DNA of 53,277 bases, from contig NZ_OBMU01000001.1 of NCBI RefSeq assembly GCF_900218065.1, forward strand, positions 2,327,483 to 2,380,759, given 5' to 3'. Positions within the stretch are counted from its first letter, which is position 1; each line of letters starts with the position of its first letter. Below, in pieces: positions 8,924 through 19,559 of the stretch. The stretch is from Novosphingobium sp. Chol11 (GTDB lineage Bacteria > Pseudomonadota > Alphaproteobacteria > Sphingomonadales > Sphingomonadaceae). The notes beneath the pieces were generated by a model. The model worked only from the letters and a program-made list of their open reading frames with translations, had not been told where the DNA came from and did not search any database. The translations under genes and the position numbers were made by a program.

Positions 8924-10320
8924 GCTCGCGGCGTAGCGCGCTCCGCGACATAGGCGGTGATCGCCTCGAAAGTCGCGGGCAGCTTGGCATAGGCCTCCTC
9001 ACGGGCGAACAGGTCACCCATGCGCGTAGGCAGAGGCGGGCGAAGCCCGGTGGCACGCTCCACGGCCTCCCGGAATTTGGCGGGATGCGCCGTCGCCAGC
9101 GTGACGATCGGCACGCCTGCCTCGACCTCCATGCCGCGCGCGGCGGCTAGGCCGACGGCGGTATGGGGGTCGATGACCTGACCTGCTCCATCAAAAGCCC
9201 AACGAATGGCCATGTTCATCGCGTCGCCATCAACGCGTGCCGAAGAGAACAGCTTCGCCGCTCCGGCTCTCTGCGCATTGGTAAGGCGCATCGCCCGGCT
9301 CGTTTCGAACCCCTTCATCTGTTCGGCCAGGGCCGGGCCGCCACGCCCACCGGCATCAAACAGCAGGCGTTCGAAATTCGAACTGATCTGGATATCCATG
9401 CTGGGCGTGGACGTCTGAACGACCTGGCCCTGGCTATAGTCACCGTCGGCCAGCGCGCGGTGCAGAATGTCGTTCACATTGGTGGCGACCATCAGCTTGG
9501 CAACCGGAAGACCCATCTGCGCCGCGACATAGCCCGCGAACACATCGCCGAAATTGCCGGTGGGCACGGAAAAGGCGACCTGCCGCTCCGGCGCGCCCAG
9601 CCTTACGGCGGCGTAGAAATAATAGACCACCTGGGCCATCAACCGCGCCCAGTTGATGCTGTTCACCGCCGACAGGTTGAATTTCGTCGAGAAGGCCGGG
9701 TCGTTGAACATCGCCTTCACGAGCGCCTGCGCATCGTCGAAGCTGCCTTCGATCGCGATGTTATGAACGTTCGGCGCGCGCACTGTGGTCATCTGGCGGC
9801 GCTGCACGTCAGATACGCGGCCTTCCGGATGCAGCATGAAGATGTCGATCTTCTCACGCCCGGCAACGGCGTCGATCGCGGCAGAGCCGGTGTCGCCGGA
9901 GGTTGCGCCGACAATCGTCAGATGATCGTCGCGGCGGGACAGGAACCGCTCGAACAACTGCCCCAGCAGTTGCAGCGCGACATCCTTGAAAGCCAGGGTC
10001 GGGCCGTGGAACAGCTCCAGCAGCCAATGCTGATGATCCAACTGCACCAACGGCGTAACCGCCTTATGGCTGAAGCGGCCATAAGCGGCGGTGCACAGCT
10101 CGCGCAGCTCGTCTTCGCTGAGCGAGCCCGCGACATAGGGCGCCATGACGCGGACGGCCGTCTCGACATAGGAGAGCCCGGCGAGCGCCCTTATGTCCGC
10201 TTCCGAAAAGCGCGGCCAACTTTCCGGAACATAGAGGCCGCCATCGGACGCCAGCCCAGCCAGCGTCACATCCTCGAAACCCAGCGCAGGCGCGCTTCCC
10301 CTGGTGCTCACATATTGCAT
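8920..10320 (-). CDS. thrC: Threonine synthase
   Basis: This 466-residue PLP enzyme converts O-phosphohomoserine to threonine. The start MQYVSTRGSAPALGFEDV, the PLP-lysine segment LAFKDVALQ, the GATSGDTGSAAI phosphate-binding loop and FSVPTGNFGDVFAG are typical of the long bacterial ThrC. The frame stays open upstream to 10449, but the conserved N-terminus begins at the ATG at 10320. It is downstream of SURF1 (44 bases), an arrangement frequent in sphingomonads, and overlaps the methyltransferase gene. Confidence 0.95.
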   Translation of the reverse strand: MQYVSTRGSAPALGFEDVTLAGLASDGGLYVPESWPRFSEADIRALAGLSYVETAVRVMAPYVAGSLSEDELRELCTAAYGRFSHKAVTPLVQLDHQHWLLELFHGPTLAFKDVALQLLGQLFERFLSRRDDHLTIVGATSGDTGSAAIDAVAGREKIDIFMLHPEGRVSDVQRRQMTTVRAPNVHNIAIEGSFDDAQALVKAMFNDPAFSTKFNLSAVNSINWARLMAQVVYYFYAAVRLGAPERQVAFSVPTGNFGDVFAGYVAAQMGLPVAKLMVATNVNDILHRALADGDYSQGQVVQTSTPSMDIQISSNFERLLFDAGGRGGPALAEQMKGFETSRAMRLTNAQRAGAAKLFSSARVDGDAMNMAIRWAFDGAGQVIDPHTAVGLAAARGMEVEAGVPIVTLATAHPAKFREAVERATGLRPPLPTRMGDLFAREEAYAKLPATFEAITAYVAERATPRA

Positions 10321-10364
10321 GATGGGGAAGCGCGGTAACGAGCCCGGGGCCCGGGAGCAAGCAT

Positions 10365-11006
10365 TTACGAAGGATCGGGCGGCGGAGTGGGCGGTCTGCG
10401 GAGGGCAAGCACGTAGATAATCACCGCGACGGCGGCGAAGAAGAACCATTGGATCGCGTAGGCCAGATGATTATTCGGAACATCCTTGACACTTGGCGGA
10501 GCGATCGGCTTCAGGCCTTGCGGCGCGCTCCCGGCAATCAGCATCGGGCGCAGCGGCAAGGCGTTGGCGGTGAAACGTGACAGCAATGTGCGGTGGTCCG
10601 GCTCCTCCGATATCCAGCCTTTAACTTGCCCGCCGCTCCAATCGGGCTTCAGGTCCGGCTGCTTGGCGACGCCCAGGGCGACGAGCGCTCCTGGGCCCTC
10701 TGCTCCTGTCGAACATTGCGCGATATAGCGATAGCCGACCGATCCATCGGCCGCCCGGCCCGCTTCGGTCTGCCAGCCGACGACATTCAGGCAGTGTAGG
10801 GATGACCGCCGAAAGAGCAGTTCGACGGGAACAGGCGCCATTTGCGGGAAGCTGACGGTCGGCTTGGTTGGATTGGCCGAGGCAAGGGCCAGCATCGCTT
10901 CTTTCTCGCCGCGGCGCTGCAACTGCCAGATGCCGAGACCGATCATGACCAACACGGCGCCCGCAACGATGATGCTGGCGAAAAGGGGAATGCGGCGCGA
11001 GGTCAT
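10365..11006 (-). CDS. SURF1 family cytochrome oxidase biogenesis protein
   Basis: This 213-residue membrane protein assists heme a insertion or assembly of the aa3-type oxidase. It has one transmembrane helix at each end (IPLFASIIVAGAVLVMIGLG near the start, IQWFFFAAVAVIIYVLAL near the end) with a loop between, and the SURF1 hallmarks GIWQLQRRGEKEA and NNHLAYAIQWFFFA. The start is ATG at 11006; the open frame further upstream is not SURF1-like. It lies about 300 bases beyond ctaE, past a terminator, so it may have its own promoter. The DUF983 gene often found between ctaE and SURF1 is missing here. Confidence 0.9.
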   Translation of the reverse strand: MTSRRIPLFASIIVAGAVLVMIGLGIWQLQRRGEKEAMLALASANPTKPTVSFPQMAPVPVELLFRRSSLHCLNVVGWQTEAGRAADGSVGYRYIAQCSTGAEGPGALVALGVAKQPDLKPDWSGGQVKGWISEEPDHRTLLSRFTANALPLRPMLIAGSAPQGLKPIAPPSVKDVPNNHLAYAIQWFFFAAVAVIIYVLALRRPPTPPPDPS

Positions 11007-11250
11007 AGTGTTGGACACTCCCAAAACCCCCATAGGAAGAGCGAAGCGAGAGACGAAGGTGTTCGACCGGCTACCCGCCAGCAGCTCGCCTGCGGCATGG
11101 TTTGTTCGACCAACACCAACGGGCCAGCTTTTCGTACAGCAACTCCGCACACAGAAGACATCTGGTCCCAAAGCCGAGGCAGGCAAGATGGAGCGGGCGG
11201 AGCGGAGCCGGATGGAAGCATAAGGGTAGGCATAATTATCTTCCGCCCAA

Positions 11251-11279
11251 AAGAAAACGGCCGGGTGATACCGGCCGTT
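11251..11279 (-). terminator. Rho-independent terminator after ctaE
   Basis: On the minus strand, a perfect nine-base-pair stem AACGGCCGG / CCGGCCGTT with a six-base loop is followed by TTTCTTTT. It begins about 25 bases after the ctaE stop and should end most oxidase-operon transcripts before SURF1. The remaining gap to 11007 shows no convincing gene. Confidence 0.88.
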
Positions 11280-11303
11280 CGCTTGATGAATAAGGTGCAG
11301 TCC

Positions 11304-12134
11304 TTAGCCGCCGTGCATCGGAGCGCCCCAGCCGCCCCATACATAGATGGCGACGAACAGGAACAGCCACACCACGTCGACGAAGTGCCAGTACCAGGCC
11401 GCAGCCTCGAAGCCGAAATGCTGGCGCGGGGTGAAGTGGCCCTTATAGGCGCGCACGAGATTGACGATCAGGAAGATCGTGCCGACCAGAACGTGGAAGC
11501 CGTGGAAGCCGGTCGCCATGTAGAAGGCCGAGCTATAGGGGCTGCCGCCGAACGGGAACGGGGCATGCGCATATTCATAGGCCTGGATCGAGGAGAACAG
11601 CAGGCCAAGAATGACGGTCAACCACAGCCCCTTCTTGAGGCCTTCACGGTCGCCGTGGATCAGCGCGTGGTGCGCCCAGGTCACGGTCGTGCCCGAGCAG
11701 AGCAGGATCAGCGTATTGAGCAAGGGCAGCTCGAACGCGTTCATCACCTCGATGCCCTTGGACGGGAACATCCCTTCGATCGGCGCGAGCTGGCTCGGGA
11801 ACAGCGAGAAGTCGAAGAAGGCCCAGAACCAGCCGACGAAAAACATGACTTCCGAAGCGATGAACAGGATCATGCCATAGCGCAGGTGCAGCTGCACGAC
11901 CGGCGTATGGTCACCCGCATGCGCTTCCGCGATAACATTGGCCCACCAACTGTACATGGTGAACAGCACGCCCGCGACGCCGATCAGGAATACCCATCCG
12001 CCACCAGCAGGCATGGCGTCGGGGTGCATCCACATGATCGCGCCCATCGCCATGACCAGCGCCGACATGGAACCGAATAGCGGCCAGATGCTGGGCGGTA
12101 GAATATGATAATCGTGCTGCTTGGCGCCTGCCAT
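11304..12134 (-). CDS. ctaE: Cytochrome c oxidase subunit III
   Basis: This 276-residue subunit III of the aa3-type oxidase has seven hydrophobic helices and the family motifs WWANVIAEAHAGDHTPVV, FFVGWFWAFFDFSLFP and YMATGFHGFHVLVGT, and the C-terminal WHFVDVVWLFLF. The start is ATG at 12134 (MAGAKQHDYHILPPS) with GGAAGAG ahead of it; the open frame further upstream has no family resemblance. It is the last gene of the oxidase operon before the terminator. Confidence 0.96.
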   Translation of the reverse strand: MAGAKQHDYHILPPSIWPLFGSMSALVMAMGAIMWMHPDAMPAGGGWVFLIGVAGVLFTMYSWWANVIAEAHAGDHTPVVQLHLRYGMILFIASEVMFFVGWFWAFFDFSLFPSQLAPIEGMFPSKGIEVMNAFELPLLNTLILLCSGTTVTWAHHALIHGDREGLKKGLWLTVILGLLFSSIQAYEYAHAPFPFGGSPYSSAFYMATGFHGFHVLVGTIFLIVNLVRAYKGHFTPRQHFGFEAAAWYWHFVDVVWLFLFVAIYVWGGWGAPMHGG

Positions 12135-12177
12135 GACGTACTCTTCCCTGTTCGCGTTCGCGTTATCGTGGATTGCC

Positions 12178-12753
12178 TTAGCTCGGCTTCTTGTCCTGCT
12201 CAACAGGATAGAAGGTGTAGCTCAGCGTAATTTCCTGCGTGTCTCTATTGTCGGGATCATTCAGGATTTTCGGATCGACATAATAAATAACCGGCATGCG
12301 CACCTGCTCACCCGGCTGCAAAGTTTGCTGGGTAAAGCAAAAGCACTGGATTTTCGTGAAATAAGCGCCAGCCTGCGTGGGCGTCACGTTGAAGCTGGCC
12401 GTGCCGGTGACGGGCTTGTCCGACATGTTCTTCGCGATGAAGATCGCCATGTCGCGCGCGCCCACGGTGACGGTATCGGTGCGATGCTCAGGATAGAATT
12501 TCCAGGGCATGCCGGGTTGAACATTGGAGTCGAAGCGGATTGAAAATGTGTGACCAGCAACCGGCTGCAACTTGACATCAGCGGCTGCTCGCTGGGTCGT
12601 CCCTCCGAAGCCGGTCTGCTGGCAGAATATCCGGTACAGTGGAACCGAAGCGAACCCAAGTCCCAGCATAGCCAATCCCACCCCGGCCATCACGACCAGT
12701 GTACGCCGGTTACGCCGGTCGCGATCGAATGGCGAGGGCGGCAGACTGGCCAT
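12178..12753 (-). CDS. ctaG: Cytochrome c oxidase assembly protein CtaG/Cox11
   Basis: This 191-residue copper chaperone delivers copper to the CuB site of subunit I. It has an N-terminal membrane anchor (TLVVMAGVGLAMLGLGFASV) followed by VPLYRIFCQQTGFGGTTQR and a periplasmic immunoglobulin-like domain with the copper motif KIQCFCFTQQ, all diagnostic of Cox11. The ATG at 12753 shares its A with the stop of the preceding 43-residue gene (TGATG), so translation is coupled. Confidence 0.95.
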   Translation of the reverse strand: MASLPPSPFDRDRRNRRTLVVMAGVGLAMLGLGFASVPLYRIFCQQTGFGGTTQRAAADVKLQPVAGHTFSIRFDSNVQPGMPWKFYPEHRTDTVTVGARDMAIFIAKNMSDKPVTGTASFNVTPTQAGAYFTKIQCFCFTQQTLQPGEQVRMPVIYYVDPKILNDPDNRDTQEITLSYTFYPVEQDKKPS

Positions 12754-12884
12754 CAATGCCCTCCGCCGATTTTCACAATCGTGATCGCGTAAAAGAGAAT
12801 CACAAGCGCGGCCAGCAGTAGCCCCGTCACAAGGGCACGCGACTTCTGTCGGCTGCGGACCTGCTTTTCCTCTTCAGGCGTCAT
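12753..12884 (-). CDS. 43-residue single-helix membrane protein in the oxidase operon
   Basis: A small gene joins ctaB to ctaG. It overlaps the ctaB stop by four bases (ATGA) and shares one base with the ctaG start (TGATG), which strongly argues that it is translated. The product begins [17 protein letters not shown], a charged cytoplasmic face, followed by one hydrophobic helix of about 19 residues and a tail ending in GGGH. Alphaproteobacterial oxidase operons often hold a tiny protein of this shape here (called CoxF or 'oxidase assembly factor-like'). I assign it by position and shape; the function is not established by the sequence. Confidence 0.82.
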   Translation of the reverse strand: MTPEEEKQVRSRQKSRALVTGLLLAALVILFYAITIVKIGGGH

Positions 12885-13801
12885 GCGAACACCCAACGGT
12901 CAACGACGACCGCGCCGAACAGCGCAAACAGGTAAAGGATCGAATATTTGAACAGCCGCCGTTCAGGTCCCATCCGGCTGGGGTCTGTTTCACGACGCCG
13001 AAACACGTCAAACGCAAATATCACGAACAAACCCGTCCCCAGCAGCGCCGTGAGCCCGTAGATCAAACCAGTAAGGCGCAGCAGAACTGGCGCCATAGCC
13101 GCAGCCGCCATGATAGCTGTGTAGAACCAGATTTGCCGACGCGTTGCGACCTCGCCGGATACCACCGGCAGCATCGGAATATTGGCAGCAGAGTAATCGG
13201 TCTTCACAAACAGCGCGAGAGCCCAGAAGTGCGGCGGAGTCCAGAAGAAGGTGAGCATGAAGAGCGCGACCGGCAACGCGCCCACATCACCCGTTACCGC
13301 CGCCGAACCGATCACCGGAGGAAAGGCGCCAGCAGCGCCGCCGATCACGATGTTCTGGGCGGTTCGAGGCTTCAGCCAAATGGTATAGATAAAAACATAG
13401 TAGAGGATCGACACGGCCAGAATGGAAGCCGCGAGCCAGTTGGTCGCCACACCCATCAGCAGAACCGAAAAGAATGAGAGGCCGACGCCGAAGTGAAGCG
13501 CCGATTGGCGATCCATCCGTCCGGCAGGTAACGGCCTGTTCGCAGTCCTCTTCATCTTGGCGTCAATGTCCGCCTCATACCATTGGTTGAGGCTGGCAGC
13601 CGCTCCCGCTCCGAGCGCAATGCAAAGAATAGCCGTGAAGGCCAGCACGGGGTGAATATGGCCTGGCGCAGCAAGGAGTCCGCACAGGCCAGTGAAGACC
13701 ACCAAGGTCATTACGCGCGGCTTGGTCAACGCGACGAAATCCCGCCAATGTGCAGGCATCGTGGAAGCGGCGCTCCCGGTCATGAACGGCGAACTTGCCA
13801 T
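12881..13801 (-). CDS. ctaB: Protoheme IX farnesyltransferase
   Basis: This 306-residue integral membrane prenyltransferase turns heme b into heme o, the first step to heme a for the oxidase. The [19 protein letters not shown] start, the [21 protein letters not shown] motif (NxxxDxxxD metal/diphosphate site) and the later [17 protein letters not shown] are diagnostic. ATG at 13801 is chosen because GAGGAG lies about seven bases upstream and conservation begins here. The 114 bases between it and the ctaD stop show no gene. Confidence 0.95.
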   Translation of the reverse strand: MASSPFMTGSAASTMPAHWRDFVALTKPRVMTLVVFTGLCGLLAAPGHIHPVLAFTAILCIALGAGAAASLNQWYEADIDAKMKRTANRPLPAGRMDRQSALHFGVGLSFFSVLLMGVATNWLAASILAVSILYYVFIYTIWLKPRTAQNIVIGGAAGAFPPVIGSAAVTGDVGALPVALFMLTFFWTPPHFWALALFVKTDYSAANIPMLPVVSGEVATRRQIWFYTAIMAAAAMAPVLLRLTGLIYGLTALLGTGLFVIFAFDVFRRRETDPSRMGPERRLFKYSILYLFALFGAVVVDRWVFA

Positions 13802-13915
13802 ATGCTCCTCATGCGGCAGCCCGGCGCCATCAGGGGCGCCGGGACTGCTAACTTTGGGCCTGCGATCTTTATCGCTACCCGGCATCCTACTGGATGCTTT
13901 CCTTCTGACCAGCCG

Positions 13916-15595
<1,680 letters not shown>

Positions 15596-15600
15596 TTACA

Positions 15601-16608
15601 TCAAAGCTTTTCGGCGGGGGCGGCGGCAGGTGCTGCCGGAGCAGCAGCGGCGGAAGCCGCCGGGGCAGCACCTTGCAGCTTGCCACCCTGCGAGAGGACC
15701 CACTGGTCGAACTGGGCGGGAGGCAGCGCCTCGATCGCGATCGGCATGAAGGCGTGACGCGCGCCGCACAGTTCGGAACATTGGCCGTAATAGACACCCG
15801 GCTTCTCAATGGTGAAGGTCTTCTCATTGAGGCGGCCCGGCACAGCGTCCATCTTCACCCAGAGCGAAGGCACGGCGAAGGCATGGATCACGTCGGCGCC
15901 GGTGATGATCAGCTTGATCGGGCGGCCGGCGGGAAGAACCAAGCGGGTATCGGACGCCAGCAGATAGGGCTCGCCATTCGCCTCGGCCTTTTCCTTGGGC
16001 AGCATGTTCGAGACGAATTCGGGGATGCCGTTGTCGGGATATTCATAGCCCCAGTACCACTGGTAGCCAGTTACCTTCACCGTAACCGCATCCTTGGGAG
16101 CAGGCTTGTACTGATCGGCCAGTAAGCCGATCGAGGGCACCGCGATCACCAGGAGGATGATGACGGGGACCACGGTCCAGAGCACCTCGATCAAGGCGTT
16201 ATGCGACGTCTTGGACGGCACCGGATTGGCGCTGCGGCGGAATCGCACCATGACATAGAGCATCAGGAGCAGAACGAAGACCGAGATGATCGTGATGAGC
16301 GGCAGGAGCAGCACGTCATGCAACCAACGGGCGGTGTGGCCAGTCGGGCTGAACTGTTCCTGCAAGGTGATTTCACCCGGACGCGGCATGCCGATGCCTT
16401 CGGTCGGCTTCATCCGGGCAGGCGCGGCTACCTTCGCAGTTTCGGCAGCGGGGGCCGCAGCGTTGCCAGCCGATTCGGCCGGGGCGGCAGCATTGTCCGC
16501 AGCGGCAGCGACGGCAGAATTATCCTGCGCCAGCGCCTGACTGTTCAACGCCGATGCAGGCGCAAAGGCCAGCAACCCGGCGAGAACGAGCGATTTCACC
16601 ATTTTCAT
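15601..16608 (-). CDS. ctaC: Cytochrome c oxidase subunit II
   Basis: This 335-residue subunit takes electrons from cytochrome c through the CuA centre. It has a signal peptide (cleavage near ALAQ), an Ala/Pro-rich linker of about 40 residues, two transmembrane helices, and a cupredoxin domain with the CuA ligands in CSELCGARHAFMPI and the upstream HAFAVPSLWVK. The C-terminus is an Ala/Pro-rich tail ending PAEKL. It is the first gene of the minus-strand oxidase operon; its promoter must lie in the 276-base gap shared with the divergent pyrE, where I see no clear -35/-10 pair. Confidence 0.97.
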   Translation of the reverse strand: MKMVKSLVLAGLLAFAPASALNSQALAQDNSAVAAAADNAAAPAESAGNAAAPAAETAKVAAPARMKPTEGIGMPRPGEITLQEQFSPTGHTARWLHDVLLLPLITIISVFVLLLMLYVMVRFRRSANPVPSKTSHNALIEVLWTVVPVIILLVIAVPSIGLLADQYKPAPKDAVTVKVTGYQWYWGYEYPDNGIPEFVSNMLPKEKAEANGEPYLLASDTRLVLPAGRPIKLIITGADVIHAFAVPSLWVKMDAVPGRLNEKTFTIEKPGVYYGQCSELCGARHAFMPIAIEALPPAQFDQWVLSQGGKLQGAAPAASAAAAPAAPAAAPAEKL

Positions 16609-16884
16609 AAGCGTCTTCTTACCCCGTAACCCCTTGGCGCCGCTGCAACGAAGGCGCGCGCATACACGTCCCCCTCCGCCCGGTCGGTCTGCCGCGGCTT
16701 ATAGGCATGCTTTTTTCCTGCCTCAAGCGGGCAGGAGCAGATTTTCTTCGCTGTTGCAACGCCCCGGCCGTCCGCCTATCTCGCACCTCGCGCACAGGGG
16801 CGCGATCATGGTTACCCATGTTAGAAAATATGTGCCGGACGGCCCGAAGCGGCCGGGGCGAGTGCTGATGGATCGATAAACCGG

Positions 16885-17466
16885 ATGACCGACGAGGAAG
16901 TACTGGCAGAATTCAGGGCGGCAGGAGCCTTGCTGGAAGGGCATTTCATCCTGTCTTCGGGCCGCCGCAGCGCCAATTACCTGCAATGCGCGCGCGTATT
17001 GATGAACGCCGAGCGCGCAGGCCGCCTCGCCCGGGCCGTCGTGCAGCAGCTGCCGCGTGAAATGCGGCAGGAGATCGACCTTGTCGTTTCCCCGGCGATG
17101 GGCGGCCTTATCATCGGCCATGAAGTAGGCCGCGCGCTTGATAAGGATGCCGTCTTTCTCGAAAGGCCGGAAGGCACGTTTGAACTGCGGCGGGGCTTCA
17201 GCATCACGCCGGGCCAGAAGGTGCTGATGGTAGAGGACGTCGTGACCACCGGCCTGTCGTCGCGCCAGGCGATTGAAGCCGTGGAAGCCGAAGGCGGTAT
17301 CGTGGTCGCGGAAGTCGCGCTGGTCGATCGATCCGCAGGTGAAGTGGACCTGGGCGTTCCATTCTACCCGCTCGTCAGCATCAACTTCCCGGTCTATGAA
17401 GCCGAGGATGTGCCGCCCGAACTGGCGGCCATTCCCGCAATCAAGCCCGGAAGCCGGAAACAATAG
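16885..17466 (+). CDS. pyrE: Orotate phosphoribosyltransferase
   Basis: This 193-residue enzyme of UMP synthesis joins orotate to PRPP. The PRPP-binding motif [14 protein letters not shown], the [15 protein letters not shown] start and [15 protein letters not shown] are typical of PyrE. It leads a compact plus-strand operon pyrE-pdxJ-acpS-lepB, an order common in sphingomonads; pdxJ starts five bases after it. Confidence 0.96.
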   Translation: MTDEEVLAEFRAAGALLEGHFILSSGRRSANYLQCARVLMNAERAGRLARAVVQQLPREMRQEIDLVVSPAMGGLIIGHEVGRALDKDAVFLERPEGTFELRRGFSITPGQKVLMVEDVVTTGLSSRQAIEAVEAEGGIVVAEVALVDRSAGEVDLGVPFYPLVSINFPVYEAEDVPPELAAIPAIKPGSRKQ

Positions 17467-17471
17467 GCATC

Positions 17472-18209
17472 ATGCAGCAAGCCCCCGCCCACCTGCGCCT
17501 GGGTGTCAACATCGACCATGTTGCCACCATCCGGAACGCGCGGGGGGGAGAGCATCCAGACCCGGTCAAGGCTGCGCTGCTGGCCGTGAAGGCGGGTGCA
17601 GACGGCATAACGGCCCATCTTCGAGAGGACCGGCGGCACATAAGGGACGAAGACATCGCCACGTTGATGGCGGCGCTTACCGTGCCGCTCAACCTGGAGA
17701 TGGCGGCGACGCAGGAGATGCTGGGCATTGCGCTCAAGCATCGCCCGCATGCCGCATGTATCGTGCCGGAAAAACGAGAGGAGCGGACGACCGAAGGCGG
17801 TCTGGACGCGGCGGGCCAGATCGAGATGCTGAGGCCGATCGTCGGCGCGCTGGGCGACGCCGGGATACGCGTCAGCCTTTTCATCGAACCTGATCCGGCC
17901 CAGATCGAAGCGGCGATGCGCCTTGGCGCGCCAGTCGTTGAGTTTCACACGGGTCGCTATGCCCATCTGTCGGGATCAGAGCGCGCCGACGAGTTGCGGC
18001 GCCTATCGGACGCTGCGGCATTGGCGGCCAAGAACGGGATCGAACCCCATGCCGGCCACGGGCTGACTTTCGACAATGTCGGCCCCGTAGCGGCGATTCC
18101 GCAAGTCGCCGAACTCAACATCGGCCACTTCCTCATCGGCGAGGCGATATTCAGCGGGCTGGAGAGCAGCATCCGAGAAATGCGGCGGCAGATGGACTTG
18201 GTGCGTTGA
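17472..18209 (+). CDS. pdxJ: Pyridoxine 5'-phosphate synthase
   Basis: This 245-residue TIM barrel condenses 1-deoxyxylulose 5-phosphate with 3-amino-2-oxopropyl phosphate to give pyridoxine phosphate. [54 protein letters not shown] and [13 protein letters not shown] are the conserved PdxJ blocks. Its stop overlaps the TTG start of acpS by four bases. Confidence 0.97.
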   Translation: MQQAPAHLRLGVNIDHVATIRNARGGEHPDPVKAALLAVKAGADGITAHLREDRRHIRDEDIATLMAALTVPLNLEMAATQEMLGIALKHRPHAACIVPEKREERTTEGGLDAAGQIEMLRPIVGALGDAGIRVSLFIEPDPAQIEAAMRLGAPVVEFHTGRYAHLSGSERADELRRLSDAAALAAKNGIEPHAGHGLTFDNVGPVAAIPQVAELNIGHFLIGEAIFSGLESSIREMRRQMDLVR

Positions 18210-18607
18210 TCATCGGCCTTGGCTCTGACCTCTGCAATATAGAGCGTATCCAGAATTCGCTGGATCGGTTCGGAGCGCGGTTCGAACAGCGGGTCTTCAC
18301 CGAGGTTGAACGGGCCAAGGCGGACCGGCGGCCCTTCACCAAGGCGGGGACGCTGGCAAAACGGTTCGCTGCGAAAGAGGCCTTCTCCAAAGCCGTTGGC
18401 ACTGGTTTCAACCGTGGCGTGTTCATGAAGGATATCGGCGTCGTCAATCGCGCAGGCGGCGCGCCCACGCTGGAGCTTACCGGGGGCGCGCTTCTACGAT
18501 TGCAGGCGATGATGCCCGATGGCCACAAGCCAGTCATTCACCTGACGCTAACCGATGATCATCCATGGGCGCAGGCATTCGTCATCATCGAGGCCCTACC
18601 CCAGTGA
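18206..18607 (+). CDS. acpS: Holo-[acyl-carrier-protein] synthase
   Basis: This 133-residue phosphopantetheinyl transferase activates acyl carrier protein for fatty-acid synthesis. [14 protein letters not shown] carries the metal-binding Asp and [17 protein letters not shown] the catalytic segment, with normal length. The start is TTG inside the pdxJ stop (TTGA), fixed by the conserved N-terminus. The stop overlaps an in-frame GTG that may start lepB. Confidence 0.96.
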   Translation: MIIGLGSDLCNIERIQNSLDRFGARFEQRVFTEVERAKADRRPFTKAGTLAKRFAAKEAFSKAVGTGFNRGVFMKDIGVVNRAGGAPTLELTGGALLRLQAMMPDGHKPVIHLTLTDDHPWAQAFVIIEALPQ

Positions 18608-18654
18608 CGGCTATCCCGCCACTATCCGAACCGCCCACCACAACGGCAGCCCCC

Positions 18655-19536
18655 ATGAGCGATAACGACCCGCTTGCCACAGAAGAATCAGCGGCGGCAT
18701 CGCCGGTACGGACGGACAGGAGTTCCGTCGATTGGTGGCATGAGGTGAAGAGCATCGGGCTTTTGATCCTGGCGGTGCTGGCCTTTCACAGCTTCGTCGC
18801 CAAGCCTTTCTACATTCCCAGCGAATCGATGATGCCTGTACTGCTGAAGGGCGACAGGCTGGTGGTCAGCAAATTCCCATACGGCTGGTCCTATGTTTCC
18901 CCGAGCTTCCACCCCCTGCCCTTCCTGAAGGGCCGGATTTTCGGCCGATTGCCCGACCGTGGCGACATCGTCATCGTGTCGCCGCACAATCGGCGCGAGG
19001 ATTACATCAAGCGCGTGATCGGCCTGCCGGGCGACATTATCGAGGTGCGGGGCGGACAAGTGATATTGAACGGCGTCGCGGTGCCGCAGAAGGCGATCAA
19101 GCCGATCCTGATCCCGATCGATGGCAATGCCCCTTGTTCCCCCACCCAGTTTCCCGGAGCGCGCACGACAGGTGCGGACGGGCGGGACTATTGCCAGTTG
19201 CCCGTGCGGCAAGAGACGTTGCCCAACGGCAAAAGCTATCTGACGATCGACATGGGACCCAGCGCACTGGATTGGTATGGTCCGGTGCGCGTGCCACGAA
19301 ATCATGTGTTCCTGATGGGCGACAACCGGGACAACAGCGCCGACAGCCGCGCCCCGCTCGAAGAAAATGGGCTCGGCGGTCCTGTGCCCTGGGAAGCGAT
19401 CGGCGGACGCGCGGAGTTCATCACCTTCTCGCTGGACGGTGATTCCAGCTGGAATCCCATGACCTGGGTCCACGGTTTCCGCAGCGGCCGCGCAGGGAAC
19501 AGCTTGCGCCCGGAGAGCGTTGCACCCCCGAAATAA
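18655..19536 (+). CDS. lepB: Signal peptidase I
   Basis: This inner-membrane serine protease removes signal peptides. An N-terminal helix (SIGLLILAVLAFHSFVAKPF) is followed by box B (YIPSESMMPVLLKGDRLVVSK, with the catalytic Ser), box D (DYIKRVIGLPGD, with the catalytic Lys) and box E (GDNRDNSADSR). ATG at 18655 gives 293 residues. A GTG at 18604 overlapping the acpS stop (GTGA) would add 17 Pro/Thr-rich residues and is a real alternative. In many relatives rnc and era follow; here an AI-2E-type permease does. Confidence 0.94.
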   Translation: MSDNDPLATEESAAASPVRTDRSSVDWWHEVKSIGLLILAVLAFHSFVAKPFYIPSESMMPVLLKGDRLVVSKFPYGWSYVSPSFHPLPFLKGRIFGRLPDRGDIVIVSPHNRREDYIKRVIGLPGDIIEVRGGQVILNGVAVPQKAIKPILIPIDGNAPCSPTQFPGARTTGADGRDYCQLPVRQETLPNGKSYLTIDMGPSALDWYGPVRVPRNHVFLMGDNRDNSADSRAPLEENGLGGPVPWEAIGGRAEFITFSLDGDSSWNPMTWVHGFRSGRAGNSLRPESVAPPK

Positions 19537-19559
19537 TGTATTCGCAAAGGGGCTGGTGA

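Noticed and set aside
11003..11344. Possible gene between SURF1 and ctaE, where DUF983 is often found
   Set aside because: The frame overlaps the ctaE end and the terminator and has no DUF983-like features or membrane helices.
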